Below, one piece after another: positions 58,269-64,000 of a stretch of 64,000 nt of DNA; positions within the stretch are counted from its first letter, which is position 1; every line of letters starts with the position of its first letter. The notes beneath the pieces were generated by a model. That model made no database searches. It had not been told where the DNA came from and was given only the letters and a program-made list of their open reading frames with translations. Source of the DNA: Perkinsus olseni. Taxonomy: Eukaryota; Perkinsozoa; Perkinsida. The position numbers were made by a program, and so were the translations under genes. The stretch spans positions 1 through 64,000 of the forward strand of contig JABANN010000080.1 in the NCBI GenBank assembly GCA_013115125.1, read 5' to 3'.

Positions 58269-59955
58269 ATGACAGCAAGGAAGCATCCAAGGTCGAAGCA
58301 TAGACGAAACAGACGGAGGTCGGTTGCGACGACTGCTGAACCTGTTGGGAAAAGATTCGGGGACATAGTCACTGACGGGGTGCAGCGATGGGAGACCTTC
58401 TATCGGGCCTGCGGGCTGAAGATGGACAACGGCGATGGCGAGTGGGACGATCTCATCAACCATCTCAGAGCGCCCCTGCCGATATCCTTCCGAGTGCGGA
58501 AAGATTCCCGGTGCGAGCCGCCGAGGAGTATCTTTGAGGAAGTCACACTGGCAAGAAACGGGCGATGGATACCACCGGCGAGACAGTTCAAGTGGTGCTC
58601 GGGGTATCAGCTCGGGTGCGACCCGAGGACGGCTAAGGAGGCTTATCCGGAACTCGATGCGTGGTTGAAACAAAATCACGGGGGCATTGGAGGCGGAGCG
58701 AGGCGACAGGAGGTGGCCTCGATGGTGCCGGTGTCGGTGCTGGGAATTGAACCTGCGCATGAAGTGCTCGACATGTGTGCGGCACCCGGGAGTAAGACGC
58801 TGCAGGCCCTCGACGTGATAGAACAGGGAAGGGGGATGGTGGTGGCGAATGAGTTGAGTACGAGAAGGGCTCACATACTGTGTGGGAGGGTCGGGGAGTC
58901 TGAAGGCTTTATGGTCATCAACCACAAGGCACAGTTGATACCGAAGAAACATAAGTTCGATCGGGTTATTTGTGACGTGCCGTGTTCGGGCGACGGGACT
59001 TTCCGGAAGTATCCGGTGAAGTGGAAACATTGGGATCCGTCGTTGGGGAGAAGGCTGCATCACACGCAAATACAGGTAGCAACCTGACATTTTTTGTATC
59101 TTGCATGGTCAACCTCTGGATACGCTTCCTCTCAGATAGCCTTGCGCGCCTTCGCCCTGCTCAAGGTGGGTGGTCGAATGTCCTACTCGACCTGCAGTGT
59201 TAATCCACTCGAGAACGAGGCTGTCGTACAGGCCATCCTCAAGGCGGGTAAGAATTTCTGTCACTGCGCCACGAAATTATATCGTGAGAATTTCTCTCGC
59301 TGCGCCACGAAATTATTCAGCGGATAAACGAGTAGTTTATCTAGGTTAATTTCTGTCACTGCGCTACGAAATTATATCGTGAGAATTTCTGTCACTGCGC
59401 CACGAAATTATATCGTGTAGACTGCGCCACGAAACTACCTCTTATTTATTTGTGTCACTGCGTCACGAAATTACCTCCTAAGAAAGTTTGTCACTGCGCC
59501 ACGAAGTTACCTCGTCCTTGTCAGTATCCCCACATGGTCGACTGGTTCACGTGAAGCTGCCGGGCTTTCGAACGTACCCGGGCCTCAACCATTGGCAAGT
59601 CGTGGAGGAGAGGGAGGACTCTCCTGAGGTCTTCCACTGTGAGGCCATATCCCATCGTGATTCCAAGAAGGAGTGGTATCGGCCCAGTATGTGGCCCTCT
59701 GGCTCCTTCGACCTGTCCCCCTGCTTGAGAGTGTATCCTCATCTCAACAACACCGGTGGCTTCTTCACGGCTGTTATTGAGAAAACTGGGGAGCCTTGGG
59801 ACGATCAGTCGACCGCTGAGCCCGCCGAGAACGATCAGACGGAAGGAATTTCGCGGCGCGTGACGGTGAAGGTGCGAAAGTCTTTGTCTAAGTTGGCCGA
59901 CAAGAGACTGTATAATATCATACGGGCCGGCAAGAAGCGGAGCAGTCGTCAATGA
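58269..59955 (+). CDS. NSUN2: tRNA (cytosine-5) methyltransferase, NSUN2/Trm4 type
   Basis: Exons 58269-59075, 59136-59247 and 59525-59955 join in frame (phases 0 and 1) to 449 residues. It would methylate cytosines in tRNA with S-adenosylmethionine. Seen: SAM-binding [12 protein letters not shown], catalytic [18 protein letters not shown] with the first Cys, [20 protein letters not shown], and [14 protein letters not shown] with the nucleophile Cys, then [17 protein letters not shown]. The start at 58269 gives a basic leader [18 protein letters not shown]; the upstream in-frame ATG at 58191 is less likely. Shorter than animal NSUN2 (about 770), lacking most of the C-terminal region. Intron 1 has family A; intron 2 is filled by tandem family C repeats. 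Confidence 0.93.
59250..59515 (+). repeat. Tandem family C repeats in NSUN2 intron 2
   Basis: About seven degenerate units, most 30-40 bp, each with TGTCACTGCGCCACGAAATT; several start GTGAGAATTTCTGTCACTG, so each unit begins like a splice donor. The same core occurs singly in introns of OTU-like (about 52933-52953), Deg9 (about 57143) and, diverged, eIF3a (about 16005-16022). Confidence 0.95.
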
Positions 59956-60069
59956 CCTCTCCTTACTGCAACACTCACGTCTTACCAATCATCGTGTGGT
60001 TGCGTTCTTCAGGGCGCGCGCTAAAGTGTCGGAAACATGAGTATTCGCCAGATTGTGGTCCATATATCT

Positions 60070-61871
60070 TTTTGTAATGCCTTGCACCTGGGAGCAAGTA
60101 CCTCGATTTGAGGTCTCCATCGACCCATCCGACCCTCGGGTTTCTGACCATCTCGAAAGCCTTTGCCGTAGGAGCCTTTGCTCAGTACCACCTCCGTCAT
60201 GATGGTGGTCAGGTGAATGTGTTCTGCGGTATAACGATGAAGCCACCCACTTGGCCGGGGCGGAAATCGAGGGCGTTCGAGCGAGGAAGACGCCGGTGGA
60301 AGTGACGAGAGTTACCGGAGGGATAACCAACTCCTTGTTCAAAGTGGAGTTTTGTGTTGGTGAGGTATGCTTGAAAAGTGCATGCTGCGGGGATCGAACC
60401 CGGGATCTCAGGACTCGGGGGCGTCACCGGCGAGCAACGCGCCTACGGACTCCACTGCTGAGAGTGCGTCCGGCTGCCCTGATAAAGAGGGCCCATCGGG
60501 TCGTCTGCCGGTGTGTCTTGTGCGAGTGTTCGGGGAGGCAGGCAGCTCGATTATTGATAGAAAAACGGAAAATAGAGTTTTCAACAACCTCAGCTCCATT
60601 GGCTTCGGCCCCGCCCTGCTGGGTATCTTTCGGTGAGCGCACTGCGAAGATTTTCCTTCTAAGGTCTTCGGATTCAGGAATGGTCGTGTTGAAGAGTTTC
60701 TCACGCAGCTGCGGCCACTCGGCCCGCTCGAGATGGTCACCGAGAAGTGGACACCGGCGATAGCGCGGCATTTACGGTATTTGGCGACGGTTGTTGTAAA
60801 GGGAATAGGGTCCGTAGGTACATGCACTCCCTCGAGCCAGCTGCTGCGCGGCGGCGGAGGGATGGCAACCAGCCGGACCTCTGGGACAGGATAAGGTCTT
60901 ACGTCGCGAAGGGACGGGAGTTGTTGAAGTCGTCACCGGAGGATGAGGAGGATGACTTCATGACGATGCTCAGTACAGTGGAAGAGGAGGCTAAGTGGCT
61001 GCGGAGCACTATCGAGTCGCGCAAGAGTGTTAATGAGAGCTCGCTCGAGAAGGTGAGTGGGTTAGGGTTCAAGTCTGCGATGGTAGAGGTGGTGGGTTCG
61101 AATCTTCGGTGAGGTATTTTATGTTAGATTGTCTTCTGCCACAACGATTTGCTCTCGGGTAACATATTGGTGCCCAAGGATGGTGACGGGCAGTCGTCGT
61201 TGAGGTTCATCGACTACGAGTATTGCGCTTTCAACCCTGCAGTTGCGGATATCGCCAACCACTTCGCTGCGGTAGTAGGCCAAGACCGCAGCCTCCTTCC
61301 CTCTGGCGTGGAGGCGGCCCCAATGACGTGGAAACCTTCTTGTGGGCGAGTGACTAGGTTGAATACTCATTCAGGAATCAAGCGGGCGCGGAATGATGGA
61401 GTTGGCTCGTCTTGGTTGGAGGTGCTTTGAGGGTTGTTCGTCCGTCCTCAGGTGGTAGAAAGCATGCTCATCGTTGAAAACGATTACAATGTGGCGAAGT
61501 ACTTCCCCAGCAAAGACTTGCAGGTGAGCTCGAGGTCCCGGGTTCGATTCCCGGTGAGGGCATCCTCTCACAGTTGCTTTTCCTACGTAATTACCTCACA
61601 GAGAGGGAGTACAGCAGCCTTGATGAGTCCACCATGGTAAGCCTTCTCCCGAAAAGCTCCCCTCATCAATCGTCCTCAGTTGGAGTCGGTCCGACTGTAC
61701 GCGATGGCGGCTGAGCTTCGTTGGTGCGCCTGGAGTGTCATACAGCACTTCGAGCAGGACAATAGCACCGAGGACGAGGACGATGACGATGCGTCGTTGT
61801 TTGATTACGAAAATTACGGGAAGGCAAGGCTACGAGGATATTTTGGCTTGAGGATGGGGAATGAATCCTGA
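60070..61871 (+). CDS. Ethanolamine/choline kinase family
   Basis: Phosphorylates ethanolamine (or choline) in the first step of phospholipid synthesis. Supported exons: one ending 60364 (TRVTGGITNSLFKVEF), 60490-60632 (LVRVFGEAGSSIIDR..FGPALLGIFR), 60677 onward (NGRVEEFLTQLRPL), one ending 61052, 61128-61271 (IVFCHNDLLSGNIL, Brenner motif with catalytic Asp, and LRFIDYEYCAFNPAVADIANHF), 61452-61523, 61604-61636, 61680-61871 (C-terminal YENYGKARLRGYFGLR). Two places are unresolved: the 5' end before about 60250, and around 60770-60830, where no canonical intron restores the frame between VHALP and DLWDRIRSYVAKG. Three introns carry tRNA-like sequence. The IDYEY and ITN pattern leans to ethanolamine kinase. 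Confidence 0.85.
60378..60460 (-). repeat. tRNA-like sequence inside an ethanolamine kinase intron
   Basis: Reverse complement reads GTAGGCGCGTTGCTCGCCGG (A-box-like) and ends ATCCCGGGTTCGATCCCCGC (B box with partly paired T stem), then AGCATGC. Too diverged elsewhere for a functional tRNA. Lies in the 125-nt intron 60365-60489, antisense to the host gene. Confidence 0.6.
61532..61560 (+). repeat. Perfect T-arm stem-loop inside an ethanolamine kinase intron
   Basis: CCGGG-TTCGATT-CCCGG is a perfect 5-bp T-arm with a standard 7-nt loop, starting 18 nt after the splice donor at 61524 in the sense orientation. No acceptor, D or anticodon arm accompanies it. Confidence 0.8.
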
Positions 61872-62850
61872 TTATATTGGCTTTGGTGTGGTATGCAGGC
61901 AGACACATCAGGTGTCGGCGCTGCCAAATTGAAACGCTTCCTTCCCCGGGGTTGTGTTGATTGTTGGTTAATAATTCGTAATTGGCAAATGCTCGTAGTG
62001 CTCACTGGCTAGATCATGATCCATTCGCTGAGGGAAAATTGGCAGTACAGAAGCGATCGAGCTCCATTCCGTGACCATCAAGCGAGATGGGCTTTGAAGA
62101 GTCTATCGAGGAAGGCCTTATCATCTGCGCATTCAGGGACCGACTACTGCCTTCAATGCCATGCATCATCAGCATATCCATCTTCAACTCGACGCCCATA
62201 TCCATCATCCCGGTATCATATCTTCACACCATCATCCGTCGAGTAGCGTGTCCTTGCTGACGCATCAGAAAAGCCTTGGACACGACTCGGGCCTCCATCA
62301 TCCGCTGTGGAGGTGCGCAGACCATTCACTCACTGGTGTTGAAAGCCCTTCGCTCGCTGGAATCCTGTGGCGCGTAGCCGCTCTCGTAACCTCGTAGTCG
62401 CTCGCATCAAGATCTTTGCGAATCATCCCTTTCTTGCAGGCCACGGCCTCGTCATCACCACCCGCGAGTTGTATATTTCCCGCCTCTCACCGACTTCCAC
62501 CAAATAGCCCTCTCGACGCTGCCGTACCTTCAAACGTCCACCAAGATGTTCGCCTCCCCGCTGCATCTAGCTCAACCGCATGCTGATCGAGGCGGCCAGT
62601 TCGGCGAGGTCCTCGAGTACAGCTCCATTGGCAAGTGGTCGTGTCTACTGCCCGCCTTGGACCACCGGAAGGTGCGGCGAGATTTCCTGTGATGATGATT
62701 TTTATCATCTCATTGAGGATCGCATGGTTGTGCTCAGTGTAAGCTCGAAGTGTCATGTTGTTCCCGAACAGGGTGAACGGGCTGCAAGGCTTTGAGTGAT
62801 CCCTGAGGGAAGCCACATCCCGCAGCTTCTCCCTTCCATCGTGTCCTGCC
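61872..62850. other. Intergenic or 5' exons of the LRR gene
   Basis: A frame from ATG at about 62545 reads MFASPLHLAQPHADRGGQFG, EYSSIGKWSCLLPALDHRK and meets a GTGCGG donor-like site at about 62673; it could be a 5' exon of the downstream LRR gene. Nothing else is supported. Confidence 0.3.
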
Positions 62851-64000
62851 ATGTGCCGCCAGCCAGGAGAAACAGCCATCCCTGATGAGGTGGAGGTATC
62901 CGCCGATGACGTATCTCCTCTCACTCGAGACCAAGTGGGCATGGACTGCGGCAGCCTAGCCTCGGGCTCATCATCACAACAGCAGGTCACTGCTGGCCTT
63001 GGCGGGCTCGGCATCACCCCCGTAGAGCCTGATCACCACGCCTACCTTTCATGCAGCATCGGGAATCTCTCACTCACTAACCTCGACCCGGTACGGCCGT
63101 CAGTGGAGCTGTGTGGAAGCAGCCTCTTGTCAGGTGTTGAGAGGCTACCGTCATCTGCAGGTGGTGGATGTGAGCCACAACAGACTCAGGAGGCTCGATT
63201 CCCTGTATGGCTGCTCGATCTGTGATTAGCCAGCTTCAACCTTAGATCCGCTATGCCCTTCCTACGAGTACTCAATGCTTCTCATAACCTTTTGCGCAGG
63301 GCGGACTGTCTTGCGCTCTCTCGTTCGTTAGAGCAGGTGGATATGAGCTACAACGAGATCCGTGAGAGCGACCTGTTTCATCCGTCGCAAGCTTCAACCT
63401 AAGATTCCTTCAGGGGAGCTCGGTGACTGGTCCAACTGTCGGTCTTCTCTCCGGGAACTGCGCCTACGCGGGAACGCTATCAAGCACATCCCAGCCTACG
63501 GGTTGAAGCGCACTCAGCATCTGTAAGTGAACACATCGTGACGGCCGACCACCGCTACTACTTCGGTAGGGAACTGCTAGACTTGTCCGAGAACCAAATC
63601 ACCACCATCGAGAACATAGCCCACCTTCCCGAGCTCGCTGTCCTCGAGCTCGCACATAATCAGATCTCGTCCCTGCACGGCTTGGACGGGCTCAACAGGC
63701 TGCGCGAATTGGATGTCTCGAACAACTTTGTGGAGGCGAGCCGAGGCCCTGCACTTCCGCCTCGGACGTCTCTGTTGCAGAGTCTCCAAGGGTTGAGCTC
63801 ATGGACTTGCACCAACCTGGCCAAGCTGGTCGTATCCAATAACCAGCTCGCTGACCTGGATATTAACATCGAGGTTGGCCGCAGCAACGGCGTGGCTGCT
63901 GCTTCCCCGTGATTAACATTCCGACAGATACTCCAGCGAGGGTTCACTAACCTGGCGGAACTGTGCGTCTCAGGCAACCCGATAGAGCAATTGCCGTGCG
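62851..64000 (+). CDS. Leucine-rich repeat protein, 3' end beyond the window
   Basis: Exons 62851-63090, 63134-63204, 63246-63361, 63414-63522, 63570-63873 and 63928 to the window end join in frame at phases 0, 2, 1, 2 and 0. After an N-terminal region of about 75 residues come repeats of the SDS22/protein-phosphatase-1-regulator type: LQVVDVSHNRLRRLDSL, LRVLNASHNLLRRADCL, LEQVDMSYNEI, LRELRLRGNAIKHI, ELLDLSENQITTIENI, LAVLELAHNQISSLHGL, LRELDVSNNF, LAKLVVSNNQLADL. All five introns are 41-54 nt, and two carry CTTCAACCTTAG or CTTCAACCTAAGATT, family A sequence. Likely a protein-binding scaffold; cytoplasmic or ciliary location cannot be told. The start is the first in-frame ATG and could lie further upstream. 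Confidence 0.85.

Noticed and set aside
58227-59090. Minus-strand ORF of 287 codons
   Set aside because: Antisense shadow of the NSUN2-like exon 1, which has catalytic motifs.
59250-59515. NSUN2 intron repeat array as a CRISPR
   Set aside because: Units are degenerate and contiguous without unique spacers, and the DNA is eukaryotic.
14981-61560. Intronic T-arm sequences as functional tRNA genes
   Set aside because: Except for tRNA-Gly at 11587-11658, none has a paired acceptor stem plus D and anticodon arms.
1-64000. rRNA genes, telomeric repeats, bacterial operons
   Set aside because: No rRNA-like conserved blocks, no TTAGGG-type arrays, and spliced genes throughout.

Overview
This window is nuclear DNA of a small-genome eukaryote. 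Genes are split by many short GT-AG introns, mostly 41-80 nt. Exons are moderately GC-rich, and large stretches hold decayed dispersed repeats. Conserved genes (eIF3a, ADAT1, RGP1, class I HDAC, Mei2-like RRM protein, two terminal nucleotidyltransferases, OTU-like protease, Deg9-type protease, NSUN2-type tRNA methyltransferase, ethanolamine kinase) mix with lineage-specific secreted proteins. The pattern resembles a Perkinsus-like alveolate protist; that assignment is inference, not shown directly by the sequence.

Layout. 1-9.2 kb is repeat-rich: two copies of a secreted-protein gene (1-290 partial, 5686-6498 intact) and a broken tyrosine-recombinase transposon with a Gag-like ORF (1431-2357) and recombinase (3418-4128). 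9.2-22.3 kb is gene-dense: two unidentified minus-strand genes, tRNA-Gly(TCC), ADAT1, a large multi-exon eIF3a, RGP1, a 108-aa membrane protein and a class I HDAC. 22.3-39 kb is a repeat desert with three decaying copies of a chitinase-like (GH18-like) gene, segmental repeats, a 585-bp terminal-inverted-repeat element packed with CGCG motifs, and one tiny coiled-coil gene. 39-64 kb is gene-dense again: Mei2-like, terminal nucleotidyltransferase 1, a secreted protein, a small acidic protein, terminal nucleotidyltransferase 2, OTU-like protease, Deg9, NSUN2-like, ethanolamine kinase and an LRR protein cut by the window end.

The conserved genes are mainly RNA-centred: translation initiation (eIF3a), tRNA modification (ADAT1, NSUN2), RNA tailing (two nucleotidyltransferases) and RNA binding (Mei2-like). 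RGP1 acts in Golgi trafficking and HDAC in chromatin.

The most interesting signal is in the introns. Three short sequence families recur inside introns of unrelated genes: (A) an inverted-repeat element with GTATCTTAG..TTGA and AAGATAC ends, including three copies of exactly 41 bp; (B) tRNA T-arm/B-box-like sequence (GGTTCGANYCC) in at least fifteen places, nearly all in introns; (C) a CACTGCGCCACGAAATTA element, tandemly repeated in one NSUN2 intron. This is what a recently active intron-creating (introner-like) system, in part tRNA/SINE-derived, would leave behind. Reading-frame closure also implies a 19-nt intron in eIF3a and a 14-nt exon in HDAC.
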